26,994 bases of DNA from Sulfurivirga caldicuralii (GTDB lineage: Bacteria; Pseudomonadota; Gammaproteobacteria; Thiomicrospirales; Thiomicrospiraceae): assembly GCA_015661715.1 (NCBI GenBank), contig DQVN01000105.1:1-26994 (forward strand), read 5' to 3'. Every line of letters starts with the position of its first letter. Positions within the stretch are counted from its first letter, which is position 1. Below are positions 6,825 through 14,749 of the stretch, in pieces. The position numbers and the translations under genes are program-made. The notes below the pieces were generated by a model that was given only the letters and a program-made list of their open reading frames with translations, had not been told where the DNA came from and did not search any database.

Positions 6825-8879
6825 TTAGAACTTGGCGCTCACTTTAGCATAGAAACTGCGCCCGGGCTCATTGACCAGATAGCTGGTGCCCTGGGTCGGA
6901 TCTGTTCTGCGGTTGAGGTAGTTGGCATAGGCATGGTCGAACGCATTGTCGACCCCAACGCTAATCTGCCAGTGGGCATTGAGGCGCCAGTCGGCATACA
7001 GATCTAATGTGACCCAGCCGGGGATTTTACCGTTTTCATCGGGTGCGTTCAGCGGGTCCACAGCATCCTTGTCGATTGCCCAGTTGATGCGGGCACCATA
7101 CAGCACTGCAGCAGGTTGATGGGTGAGCATTATTTCTCCACTCAGCGGCGGGATGCCCGCCAGGTTGCGATTGTCCGTATCGTTATAGCCCTGCACATAC
7201 GTGCTACTGAAGGTTAGGTCGGTGGCCCAGCCTAAGGCCCAATTGGCGCTCAGATCGATTCCCCGCAACCGAGCGTTTTTATTGATATAAATAATACGCT
7301 TGTCGTTCCATCCGGCTGTAACAGGGTGGACGGCTTGTGGCTGGTTACGGGCCCAGTCCTTGAGGATATAGTCATTAACCCAGTCGGCCCAGAGGTGTGC
7401 TTGCCAATAGCCTTTGAGGGCATGGCCTTGCAGGGAAATATTGATTTGATTGTGATATTCCGTTTTCAGATTGGGATTGCCCACCCAGGACTGATCAGTT
7501 TGGGTGAGGGGATCCCTGGCAAATTTAGCCATATAGCGTTCGGTGGCATCCGGAATCCGTGGTGTCTGGCTGGCGCTCACCGCCAGGTGCCATGAGCCCA
7601 GCGCACGCTGCCAGCGTAGCAGTAAGCTGGCGTTTCCTTCGTTTTGCTGGGTGTCCGCTGTTATTTTGTAAGTGGTGTTATACAACTGGCGTGCGGTAGG
7701 TGCAGGGCCGGTTCCGTCTGGGTCTGTATCTACCTTGTGGGCGTCATAATCCATCAGATCATAGCGCAGACCAGCTGTCAGCCTATGCGCACCGAGGGTG
7801 CGTGTGGCTTCTGCAAACAGGCTGGTGCGCGTTATCCGAGTATCCGGCCACATATAGCTTTTGACGTAAGTGTTTGTGCCTATAACCCTTTGAGATTTGG
7901 CATATTTATTTTCCCTGCGGTGGTCAATGCCATAGTGCCAACGGGTCTTACCCACCGTTGAGGTGAGTTTCAGGCTGGCGCCAGTGGTGGAAGTGTCAGT
8001 AGGGATGCGTATTTTTTTCACCGCTGGGCGGAAAGAGTAGTTATCCATCAGGTGATCCACTGTGCTGCGATACAGGTTGGCTGCCAGTGTATCCAGCCAG
8101 GAGGACACCTGAGATCGGCTGTAGCGGAAGCGTAGGATATTCCCTTCAGTATAGGGAGAATCCATCTTGGCGCCAGGATAGCGCGCATCTTCTGTGCGGC
8201 TGCGTTCGGCGGAGACACTCAACAGGCTGTTTGCATCAGGACGCCAGCCTGCCAAGAGGCCATAACTGTTATGGTTGTAGCTGGCCTTGACGGTATCCCC
8301 ATTGCCATCCTGATAATTCTGCGCTTTGGTGCGGTTAACGAAGAGACGAATAGCGCCCTGCTCTCCAACAGCACTTAAATCAGTGCTAACACCATAGTCG
8401 ATGAGGTTGGACTTTACTGCTGAGACAAGGCCATGGATGCCCTGTTTTGCGGGTAGTTTTCGTACCAGGCTGAGGGTTCCGGCTGCGGCATTTTCCACCG
8501 GCTCACTGAGGGTAATAATACCTGGGGCCAGATTGACTGTCTCATAGGTGTCCAGATCGGCATAGACAGTGGCCGGATCCATGCGGTTGGGGCAACCGGA
8601 GGCGATTTCGGCACCATCCAGCACAATGCGTACACGGCCATCCTTTTGACCGTGAATGACTGGGTCAATGCCGTGGCCGCCCATTCGGCTGCCGTCCACG
8701 CCATTGAGCTGGCGTAGTAAGGTACCTGTATCCAGGGTGCTATTTGTCAGCAGGTGAGCAGTGGGCAGGCTTGTCGACAATAATGGGGCGCTTTTTGTGA
8801 CCACAATCGGTGCCAGGGTCTCAGCCCAGGCGGGGGCAAGTTGCAGCGCGATAACTGTAGAAATCAGTGTCTTTTGCAT
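6825..8879 (-). CDS. oprC: TonB-dependent copper receptor, OprC/NosA type
   Basis: Outer-membrane TonB-dependent receptor for copper, 684 residues. A signal peptide (MQKTLISTVIALQLAPAWA) is followed by the plug domain with LLRQLNGVDGSRMGGHG and GCPNRMDP, then a beta-barrel ending in aromatic AKVSAKF. The CxxxM-HxM copper site described for OprC is visible: Cys96 and Met100, then His276 and Met278; the 180-residue spacing between Cys and His equals that of Cys143 and His323 in Pseudomonas OprC as I recall it. The frame is open 47 codons further upstream, but those residues do not look like a secretion signal, so the ATG at 8879 was chosen; it lacks a clear ribosome-binding site. It heads the operon with the SCO and PCu(A)C genes. 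Confidence 0.93.
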   Translation of the reverse strand: MQKTLISTVIALQLAPAWAETLAPIVVTKSAPLLSTSLPTAHLLTNSTLDTGTLLRQLNGVDGSRMGGHGIDPVIHGQKDGRVRIVLDGAEIASGCPNRMDPATVYADLDTYETVNLAPGIITLSEPVENAAAGTLSLVRKLPAKQGIHGLVSAVKSNLIDYGVSTDLSAVGEQGAIRLFVNRTKAQNYQDGNGDTVKASYNHNSYGLLAGWRPDANSLLSVSAERSRTEDARYPGAKMDSPYTEGNILRFRYSRSQVSSWLDTLAANLYRSTVDHLMDNYSFRPAVKKIRIPTDTSTTGASLKLTSTVGKTRWHYGIDHRRENKYAKSQRVIGTNTYVKSYMWPDTRITRTSLFAEATRTLGAHRLTAGLRYDLMDYDAHKVDTDPDGTGPAPTARQLYNTTYKITADTQQNEGNASLLLRWQRALGSWHLAVSASQTPRIPDATERYMAKFARDPLTQTDQSWVGNPNLKTEYHNQINISLQGHALKGYWQAHLWADWVNDYILKDWARNQPQAVHPVTAGWNDKRIIYINKNARLRGIDLSANWALGWATDLTFSSTYVQGYNDTDNRNLAGIPPLSGEIMLTHQPAAVLYGARINWAIDKDAVDPLNAPDENGKIPGWVTLDLYADWRLNAHWQISVGVDNAFDHAYANYLNRRTDPTQGTSYLVNEPGRSFYAKVSAKF

Positions 8880-9037
8880 GCTAAAAAACCGCTGTTTAGT
8901 GTGGAATAGGCAAAATTGTAGAAACAGGCGTTGTACAAACTCTGAAGAAATCTTGAACAGAGTATGGAGAAAGGTTTGAGTCTCGTGCCAAAAGGTGCGG
9001 TGGCGTAAAATGGGCGGCAAAACTTCAGGAGCAGGCT

Positions 9038-10564
9038 ATGCCTCAGGAAATCTTGCGTCGGGTGTTGTCGGTACCTGTCTATGATGTGGCGGAAGAGACA
9101 CCGTTTGAGCAGGCGCCGCTGTTGTCCCAGCGGTTGGAGAATAGTGTGTGGCTCAAGCGGGAGGATTTGCAGCCGGTATTCAGTTTTAAGTTGCGCGGCG
9201 CTTACAATAAGTTGGTCAATCTGACCCAGGCGCAGAAAGAAGCCGGAGTGATCGCCGCCTCCGCCGGCAATCATGCCCAGGGGGTGGCGCTGGCGGCTAA
9301 TCGCATGGGTATCCAGGCTACGATTGTGATGCCGCGCACTACACCGCCTATCAAGGTCAATGGCGTGCGCCGTTTGGGGGGCAATGTGGTGTTGGCCGGG
9401 GATACCTATGATGAGGCGGCTGCCCATGCGCGTCAGATGGCGGAGGATAATGGCTATACCTTTATTCATCCCTATGATGACATGGATGTCATCGCTGGGC
9501 AGGGCACCATTGCCTTGGAGATGTTGCGCCAGAAAGGTGATGGCGTGGATGTGGTGTTTATTCCGGTCGGCGGCGGCGGGTTGATTGCCGGAGTGGCTGC
9601 CGTGTTCAAGCAGGTCCGCCCCCAGGTGCGCATTGTGGGAGTGGAGCCGGAGGATGCGGCCTGCCTGACCGAAGCGTTGCAAGCGGGGCGACGGGTTCAG
9701 TTGGATCAGGTGGGTCTGTTCGCTGACGGGGTGGCGGTGGCCCAGGTGGGTGAGATTCCGTTTCGCATTGCTAAGCAGTGTGTAGATGAGATGGTGACGG
9801 TCAATACGGACGAAATCTGCGCCGCCATCAAGGATATTTTTGAAGATACACGGGCCATTGCCGAACCAGCGGGGGCTTTGGCCGTGGCGGGACTGAAAAA
9901 GTGGGTTGAAAGCCGGCCGGTCAAGGGCCAGACCTTAGCGGCCATTGTCAGTGGTGCCAATATGAACTTTGACCGGCTGCGGCATATTTCCGAGCGCACG
10001 GAAATCGGTGAGAAAAAGGAGGCGATTTTTGCTGTCACCATTGATGAGCGGCCGGGGAGCTTCAAGCGCTTCTGCGAGCTGCTGGGGCCGCGACGCATGA
10101 TCACTGAGTTCAACTACCGCTATGCTGATCCGCATCAGGCGGTGGTTTTCGTCGGCGTGCGCACCGAGCAGGGGGAGGTGGAAAAGCGGGAGATCATGGA
10201 CAGGCTTCAGACCCATGATTATCCGGTGGTGGATATGTCTGACAATGAGCTGGCCAAGCTACACCTGCGCCATATGGTGGGCGGCCATGCCCAGGGCGTG
10301 GAAAACGAGGTGGTGTATCGGTTTGAATTTCCGGAACGCCCCGGCGCGCTGCTGCAGTTTCTCAGCCATATGAGCGATGAGTGGAATATCAGCCTGTTCC
10401 ACTACCGCAACCACGGTGCGGCCTATGGCCGGGTATTGGTGGGGGTGCAGGTACCGCCTGAGCAACGCCAGGATTTTGAAATGTATTTGGAGAGCCTGGG
10501 TTATCCGTTTGTCAATGAACAGGACAATCCGGGTTATCGGCTGTTTCTGCAACCTACCTTATAA
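9038..10564 (+). CDS. ilvA: Threonine dehydratase (biosynthetic, allosteric)
   Basis: PLP enzyme deaminating threonine to 2-oxobutyrate, the committed step of isoleucine synthesis. The 508-residue length fits the long biosynthetic form with two C-terminal ACT-like domains (about 330-420 and 425-505) for isoleucine/valine control, not the short catabolic form. The Schiff-base Lys51 sits in FSFKLRGAYNK, and a glycine-rich phosphate loop appears in PVGGGGLIAG. A ribosome-binding CAGGAG precedes the ATG. It is divergent from oprC and its last 31 bases overlap the convergent fau gene. Confidence 0.97.
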   Translation: MPQEILRRVLSVPVYDVAEETPFEQAPLLSQRLENSVWLKREDLQPVFSFKLRGAYNKLVNLTQAQKEAGVIAASAGNHAQGVALAANRMGIQATIVMPRTTPPIKVNGVRRLGGNVVLAGDTYDEAAAHARQMAEDNGYTFIHPYDDMDVIAGQGTIALEMLRQKGDGVDVVFIPVGGGGLIAGVAAVFKQVRPQVRIVGVEPEDAACLTEALQAGRRVQLDQVGLFADGVAVAQVGEIPFRIAKQCVDEMVTVNTDEICAAIKDIFEDTRAIAEPAGALAVAGLKKWVESRPVKGQTLAAIVSGANMNFDRLRHISERTEIGEKKEAIFAVTIDERPGSFKRFCELLGPRRMITEFNYRYADPHQAVVFVGVRTEQGEVEKREIMDRLQTHDYPVVDMSDNELAKLHLRHMVGGHAQGVENEVVYRFEFPERPGALLQFLSHMSDEWNISLFHYRNHGAAYGRVLVGVQVPPEQRQDFEMYLESLGYPFVNEQDNPGYRLFLQPTL

Positions 10565-11130
10565 GCGCGAGCGCCAGCCTCTGTGATCACGCCATCCAGG
10601 GGCACATCCCAAGGCTGTCTGGGCAGGTGAGCCACTTCTTGACAGGCATGGGCCCAGCCTATGAGTAACGGCTTGTGCCGCCCGTTGCGTTTGCAGGTAA
10701 AGGTGCGGTCATAAAAACCGCCGCCCATGCCCAGGCGGCTACCGTTGGCATCGAAGGCCACCAGTGGGGTGATGACCACATCCAGCAGGCAGGCGGGAAA
10801 AAACTTTTTCTGGATGGGTTCAGGAATCCCATACCGGTTAGGGCGTAGCGGGGTATCCGGTTTCACCTCGACAAACACCATGGGATGACTGAGACTGTGT
10901 TCCAACACGGGCAAGAACAGCCGGTGGCCGTGGTGCCAGAGCGCCTGCATGAGCGGGGCGGTCTCCAGTTCTCCATCGTTGCTGATAAATAGGCCAACGC
11001 GTTTATGGCGCCTGAACCACGGGCTTCTGAGGGCATGGCGTACCGCCTGTCGCGCGTGGTGCTGTTGCTGTTGGGGGGAGAGGCTGCGGCGTCTTTGGCG
11101 CAGCGTGGAACGCAGAGCTTTGAGATCCAT
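10534..11130 (-). CDS. fau: 5-formyltetrahydrofolate cyclo-ligase
   Basis: ATP-dependent enzyme converting 5-formyl-THF to 5,10-methenyl-THF in one-carbon metabolism. The 198-residue protein has LRSTLRQRRRSLSPQQQ at the start, the family signature GMGGGFYDRTF and a C-terminal WDVPLDGVITE. I used the ATG at 11130; a TTG five codons upstream (11145) extends the frame but adds residues outside the family alignment and nearly reaches the 6S RNA 3' end. The zapA / 6S RNA / fau order on one strand is the classic gammaproteobacterial arrangement. The 3' end overlaps the ilvA 3' end tail to tail. Confidence 0.93.
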   Translation of the reverse strand: MDLKALRSTLRQRRRSLSPQQQQHHARQAVRHALRSPWFRRHKRVGLFISNDGELETAPLMQALWHHGHRLFLPVLEHSLSHPMVFVEVKPDTPLRPNRYGIPEPIQKKFFPACLLDVVITPLVAFDANGSRLGMGGGFYDRTFTCKRNGRHKPLLIGWAHACQEVAHLPRQPWDVPLDGVITEAGARAYKVGCRNSR

Positions 11131-11149
11131 GGAGGCCTTGATCAATAAA

Positions 11150-11318
11150 TAGGCAGGCCCGCCACACCCTTGGTCCCTGAACCCAAAGGTTCAGGTGGCG
11201 GTCTCAGCCACTGGCTTAGGCTGCCCGGACTGTTGCGGGCGGCTCACCACCAGCGCGTCTGACCCCGAGATTTGAAGTCATCGGCACAGGGGCACTCGGG
11301 TGGTGACGGGCCTGCGCT
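11150..11318 (-). ncRNA. ssrS: 6S RNA
   Basis: Small RNA that binds the sigma70 RNA polymerase holoenzyme and lowers transcription in stationary phase. The 5' end (GCGCAGGCCCGTCACCACC) pairs with the 3' end (GGTGTGGCGGGCCTGCC) to form the closing stem. Inside are GTGCCCCTGTGCCGATGA, close to the E. coli GTCCCCTGAGCCGATATT segment, and AACCTTTGGGTTCAGGGACC, close to the E. coli GAACCAAGGGTTCAAGG hairpin. Length of about 169 is near the usual 180. It lies between zapA and fau on their strand, the diagnostic position. Ends are estimated from the promoter and the closing stem. Confidence 0.93.
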
Positions 11319-11325
11319 GAGTTTC

Positions 11326-11355
11326 ATTATACGGATTTTTTCTGGGCATTGTCCG
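11326..11355 (-). promoter_or_regulatory. Promoter of 6S RNA, overlapping the zapA stop codon
   Basis: On the minus strand a perfect TATAAT (11331-11326) lies about 8 bases before the inferred 6S start at 11318. Upstream, CGGACA gives a -35 with 18-base spacing, or GGACAA with 17. The -10 box includes the zapA stop codon, so 6S RNA can be made independently of zapA or by readthrough from it. Confidence 0.7.
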
Positions 11356-11635
11356 GGGTTTCCTGGCGCATGGCCAGTTGCTGCATGGCTTCTTCCATGG
11401 CTTTGTCCACGCGTTTGGCGTTGTCGGTGCATTTTTCCAGCAGCAGCAGATAATCATAGGCCAGGTTCAGGGCGACCGAGAGGGCTTTGAGCTCATTGCT
11501 GCGGCTGCGCGCCTCGCTGAGGTGTTTATCCACCAGGGTGGCGGCCTCGATCAGCCGCTCTTCGTCATCCGGTTCGACGGGGATGTCGAAGGTGTGGTTT
11601 AGCAGGGTGATTTTGAGGGTATTGCGGTTCATCAT
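11327..11635 (-). CDS. zapA: Cell division protein ZapA
   Basis: Small FtsZ-associated protein that cross-links FtsZ filaments at the division ring. The 102-residue protein starts NTLKITLLNHTFDIPVEPDDEERLIEAATLVDKHL, typical of the ZapA head, and continues as a helical, coiled-coil-prone C-terminal half. Two adjacent ATG codons (11635 and 11632) are possible starts. It is divergent from ygfB over a 41-base spacer that carries a perfect 10-base inverted repeat, and it is followed by 6S RNA, as in other gammaproteobacteria. Confidence 0.93.
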   Translation of the reverse strand: MMNRNTLKITLLNHTFDIPVEPDDEERLIEAATLVDKHLSEARSRSNELKALSVALNLAYDYLLLLEKCTDNAKRVDKAMEEAMQQLAMRQETPDNAQKKSV

Positions 11636-11649
11636 GGGTGTGGCCCCTG

Positions 11650-11674
11650 TGATAAGATTCTGCCAATCTTATCA
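11650..11674. promoter_or_regulatory. Perfect 10-bp inverted repeat between zapA and ygfB
   Basis: Arms TGATAAGATT (11650-11659) and AATCTTATCA (11665-11674) are exact reverse complements around CTGCC. The element fills most of the 41-base divergent spacer and ends two bases before the ygfB ATG, where no Shine-Dalgarno sequence is visible. It could be a protein-binding operator or an RNA hairpin that masks the ygfB start. Function is inferred only from symmetry and position. Confidence 0.55.
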
Positions 11675-11676
11675 AG

Positions 11677-12273
11677 ATGCAAAATAAAGTGAAAGCGCTC
11701 TGTTTGCAGTTGGAAAAAGTGGTGCGTCAGTGGCCGGAGCTGGAGTCGGTGGCATTTTTGCATGGCATGCTGACCGGTCAGTTGTGTGGTGCCGAGCAGC
11801 TCAAGGTATCGGATTTTATCGGCGGGCTGCTCAAGATGCTGGAGGTGTCCAAGGTTCAGGAGTCGGTGTTGAACCACCTGTACCGGTTGTATGAGGCAAC
11901 TTTGGCCGGGCTGACCAGTGCTCAGTGCGATCTGCAGTTGTGTCTACCGGATGATAGCCATAGCTTGTATGAGCGGGCATTGGCCGTTCGTCAGTGGTGC
12001 GATGGCTTTATCTATGGCTTTGGCATGACGCATGCCGACCGCAGCGCGCTGATCGATGAAGTTAAAGAATATCTGGAAGCTGTCATGGAAGTGTCCAGAA
12101 TCGATCTGGAAGCGCTGCAGGGGGTGGAAGATGATGAGCTGGCCCTGCAATTGGAGGAGATTATCGAGTTTTTGCGCATTGGCGCCATTGCAGTCTATGA
12201 AAACCTCCACCCGGTATCTAAAGTATCCGAGATCGACACCATTCCTGAACCTACCCATAAGACGATCCAATGA
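11677..12273 (+). CDS. ygfB: UPF0149 family protein YgfB
   Basis: Helical protein of the YgfB/YecA (UPF0149) family, 198 residues. Segments FLHGMLTGQLCGAE, WCDGFIYGFGM and the acidic DDELALQLEEIIEFLRIGAIAVYENL match the family. In Pseudomonas aeruginosa a YgfB homologue affects ampDh3/ampC expression; whether that applies here is unknown. No ribosome-binding site precedes the ATG; instead a perfect inverted repeat abuts it. The stop overlaps the pepP start (ATGA), placing it first in the ygfB-pepP-ubiH-ubiI run. Confidence 0.92.
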   Translation: MQNKVKALCLQLEKVVRQWPELESVAFLHGMLTGQLCGAEQLKVSDFIGGLLKMLEVSKVQESVLNHLYRLYEATLAGLTSAQCDLQLCLPDDSHSLYERALAVRQWCDGFIYGFGMTHADRSALIDEVKEYLEAVMEVSRIDLEALQGVEDDELALQLEEIIEFLRIGAIAVYENLHPVSKVSEIDTIPEPTHKTIQ

Positions 12274-13577
12274 ACGCTGTGTTTTTACACAATCAAAACC
12301 GTCTGCTGGCGCAGTTGCCGGAAAACAGCGCCGTATTGGTTTTTTCTGGCCGGGAACAGTACCGCAACCGCGATGTGGACTATCCCTTTCGCGTCAATAG
12401 TGATTTTTACTGGCTGAGCGGCTTTGAGGAGCCGGAGGCGACCTTGGTGCTGGTGAAGCGGGATGAGGGGACATATAACCGCCATATTTTTGTGCGGCCT
12501 AAAGATCGGCACGCGGAAATCTGGACCGGGTATCGACTGGGGGTGGATGCGGCAGCGGAAGTGCTGGGTGTGGACGGCGCCTTTTCCAGTGAGGAGCGGG
12601 CGGCCAAACTGCCTGAGCTGATCAAGGGGGTGCATCAGGTATTTGTCAGCTTCAGCGAGGCGGATTACTGGTGGCCGGTACTGATTCCTGTATGGCAAGG
12701 ACTGAAGCGGCATATCCGCGACGGGGTGGATGCGCCGCAAGGCCTGCAGGATCTGGATGGGGTGCTCCATGAGTTGAGGTTGATCAAGCAGGATTGGGAG
12801 GTGGCGCGGTTGCGTCAGGCCGCCGCTATCACCGTGCAGGGGCATCTGGCCGCCATGGCCGCATTGGCCGCTGGTGCGCCCACGGAGCGGGCGGTGCAAA
12901 CGGCGTTGGAGTGCGCTTTTTTCCAGGCAGGCGCTGAGCGCACCGCTTTCAACAGCATTGTCGCCAGCGGCGCCAACGCCTGCGTGCTCCATTACACGGA
13001 AAACCGCGCGTCCATCGATCCACACGGGTTGGTGCTGATCGATGCCGGGGCGGAAAAGGATTACTATGCGGGTGATATCACCACGACGCTGCCTGCCCGT
13101 GGCCGTTTTACCCCGCAACAAAAGGCGCTCTATGAGCTGGTATTGCAGGCACAACAGGCGGCTAAGGCTCAGATAAAGCCCGGGCAGCCGTATGATGCCC
13201 ATCATCGCGCGGCGGTGCAGGCGCTGACAGAGGGGTTGGTGGAATTGGGCCTGCTGCGCGGTGAAGTGTCCAATCTGATTGAGCAAAAGGCCTATGAGCG
13301 GTTTTTTATGCATAAGACCGGCCACTGGCTGGGGTTGGATGTCCACGATGTGGGGCGTTATCGGGTGGACGGGCGCTGGCGGACCCTGGTGCCAGGCATG
13401 GTGCTGACTGTGGAGCCGGGGCTGTATATCGCTGCGGATGATCAGCAGGTGGCGCCCCAGTGGCGGGGTATCGGTATCCGCATCGAGGATGATCTGTTGG
13501 TGACGGAGACGGGGCATGAGGTGCTGACCGAAGGGCTGCCCCGTACAGTGGCAGAGATTGAAGCGGCGATGGCATGA
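12270..13577 (+). CDS. pepP: Xaa-Pro aminopeptidase
   Basis: Dinuclear-metal (Mn) peptidase of family M24B removing N-terminal residues that precede proline. The 435-residue protein has the AMP_N domain (FSGREQYRNRDVDYPFRVNSDFYWLSGF) followed by the pita-bread catalytic domain. Metal ligands are visible: two Asp in LIDAGAEKDYYAGDITTTLPARG, His in HKTGHWLGLDVHDVG, Glu in VEPGLYI and Glu in GIRIEDD. Start and stop overlap the neighbouring genes by four bases each (ATGA). Confidence 0.96.
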   Translation: MNAVFLHNQNRLLAQLPENSAVLVFSGREQYRNRDVDYPFRVNSDFYWLSGFEEPEATLVLVKRDEGTYNRHIFVRPKDRHAEIWTGYRLGVDAAAEVLGVDGAFSSEERAAKLPELIKGVHQVFVSFSEADYWWPVLIPVWQGLKRHIRDGVDAPQGLQDLDGVLHELRLIKQDWEVARLRQAAAITVQGHLAAMAALAAGAPTERAVQTALECAFFQAGAERTAFNSIVASGANACVLHYTENRASIDPHGLVLIDAGAEKDYYAGDITTTLPARGRFTPQQKALYELVLQAQQAAKAQIKPGQPYDAHHRAAVQALTEGLVELGLLRGEVSNLIEQKAYERFFMHKTGHWLGLDVHDVGRYRVDGRWRTLVPGMVLTVEPGLYIAADDQQVAPQWRGIGIRIEDDLLVTETGHEVLTEGLPRTVAEIEAAMA

Positions 13578-14749
13578 AAGTGGATCTGATGATTTGCGGT
13601 GGCGGGCCGGTGGGGCTGACACTGGCCTTGGGGGCAGCGCGGCTTGGCTTGCAGGTGGCGCTGATTGAGCGGAGCGCACCGCTTGAGCCAGCAGCTGAGC
13701 AGGGCAGCTTCGACGGGCGCATGCTGGCGCTGAATTTGGGTTCTCAGCAGCTGTTGAGCGCATTGGGCATTTGGTCGGTGCTGGCCCCTAAGACCACCGC
13801 CATCGAGCATGTGAATGTATCGCAACAGGGCCATCTGGGTGTGGTCACATTGCATGCTGATCAGTTGGGCGTGCCTGCGCTGGGCTACAGTGTCTTGGGC
13901 CGGGATTTGGGGCAGGTGCTGCAACAGTTGGTTCAGGCCGAATCCCGCATCCAGGTGTTCCAGCCTGCCCGTTTGAGCGCCTTTGAGCAGGACGATCAGG
14001 GTGTCGCCGCCCTCATCCACACGGAAACGGGAGAACAGCGCCTGAGAGGGCGGCTGTTGGTGGGGGCGGATGGCACCCAATCCACCGTGCGTAGTCTGTT
14101 GGGTTGGCCGTTGCAGGAGAAGGATTACCACAGCTATGCCATTTTGGCTCAGGTGGAAACCTGGTACCCGCACAAGGGTTGGTCGTTTGAGCGTTTTACC
14201 GCGGAAGGGCCTGTGGCCCTGTTGCCCTTCGGGACGCACCAGCACAAGGCGGTGTATGTGTGTCCCGCCACGCAGTTGGATCGGTTGATGGCCTTGGATG
14301 ATGCCTCCTGGCTGGCTGCGTTTACCCGGAAGATGGGGCCCCGTTTCGGCGGTTTTCGCGCCACCAGCCCACGGCTGGCCTACCCTTTGAAAGAGGCATA
14401 TGTGCCTCGTGTGGCAACCGGTCGGGTCGCCCTGTTGGGCAATGCCTCCCATACCCAGCACCCGGTGGCGGCGCAAGGGCTGAATCTGGGGTTGCGGGAT
14501 GTCGCCGATTATCTGGCGGGATTGGAAACCGCGCAAGCCCTGGATCAGCCAGACTGGCTGGAGGCCTTTGAAGCGAAGCGCCAGGCGGATCATCAGGCGG
14601 TGATGGGCATGACCGATAGCCTGGTGAGCCTGTTTCAGTTGCCCCAGCCGCTGGCCGGTCATCTGCGCGGTCTGGGTCTGATGGCGCTGGAGGTGATGCC
14701 GCGATTGAAGCGGCGTTTGGCGCACTTTTCCATGGGGTTGCAAGGATGA
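13574..14749 (+). CDS. ubiH: Ubiquinone biosynthesis hydroxylase UbiH
   Basis: FAD-dependent aromatic-ring hydroxylase of ubiquinone synthesis, a member of the UbiH/UbiI/UbiF family. The 391 residues start with the ADP-binding motif CGGGPVGLTLALGAARLG and include the second FAD motif as VALLGNASHTQHPVAAQGLNLGLRDV; the GNA(S/A)xTxHP form is the UbiH version, whereas UbiI has GDAAHT. The pepP-ubiH-ubiI (visC) order is conserved in gammaproteobacteria and supports C6-position hydroxylation as its role. Both ends overlap neighbours by ATGA. Confidence 0.92.
   Translation: MKVDLMICGGGPVGLTLALGAARLGLQVALIERSAPLEPAAEQGSFDGRMLALNLGSQQLLSALGIWSVLAPKTTAIEHVNVSQQGHLGVVTLHADQLGVPALGYSVLGRDLGQVLQQLVQAESRIQVFQPARLSAFEQDDQGVAALIHTETGEQRLRGRLLVGADGTQSTVRSLLGWPLQEKDYHSYAILAQVETWYPHKGWSFERFTAEGPVALLPFGTHQHKAVYVCPATQLDRLMALDDASWLAAFTRKMGPRFGGFRATSPRLAYPLKEAYVPRVATGRVALLGNASHTQHPVAAQGLNLGLRDVADYLAGLETAQALDQPDWLEAFEAKRQADHQAVMGMTDSLVSLFQLPQPLAGHLRGLGLMALEVMPRLKRRLAHFSMGLQG

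Noticed and set aside
12285..14743. Very long minus-strand open frames opposite pepP, ubiH and other genes (over 400 codons)
   Set aside because: They run antisense to clear, motif-complete genes in GC-rich sequence, have no recognisable motifs and no ribosome-binding sites; they are frame shadows.
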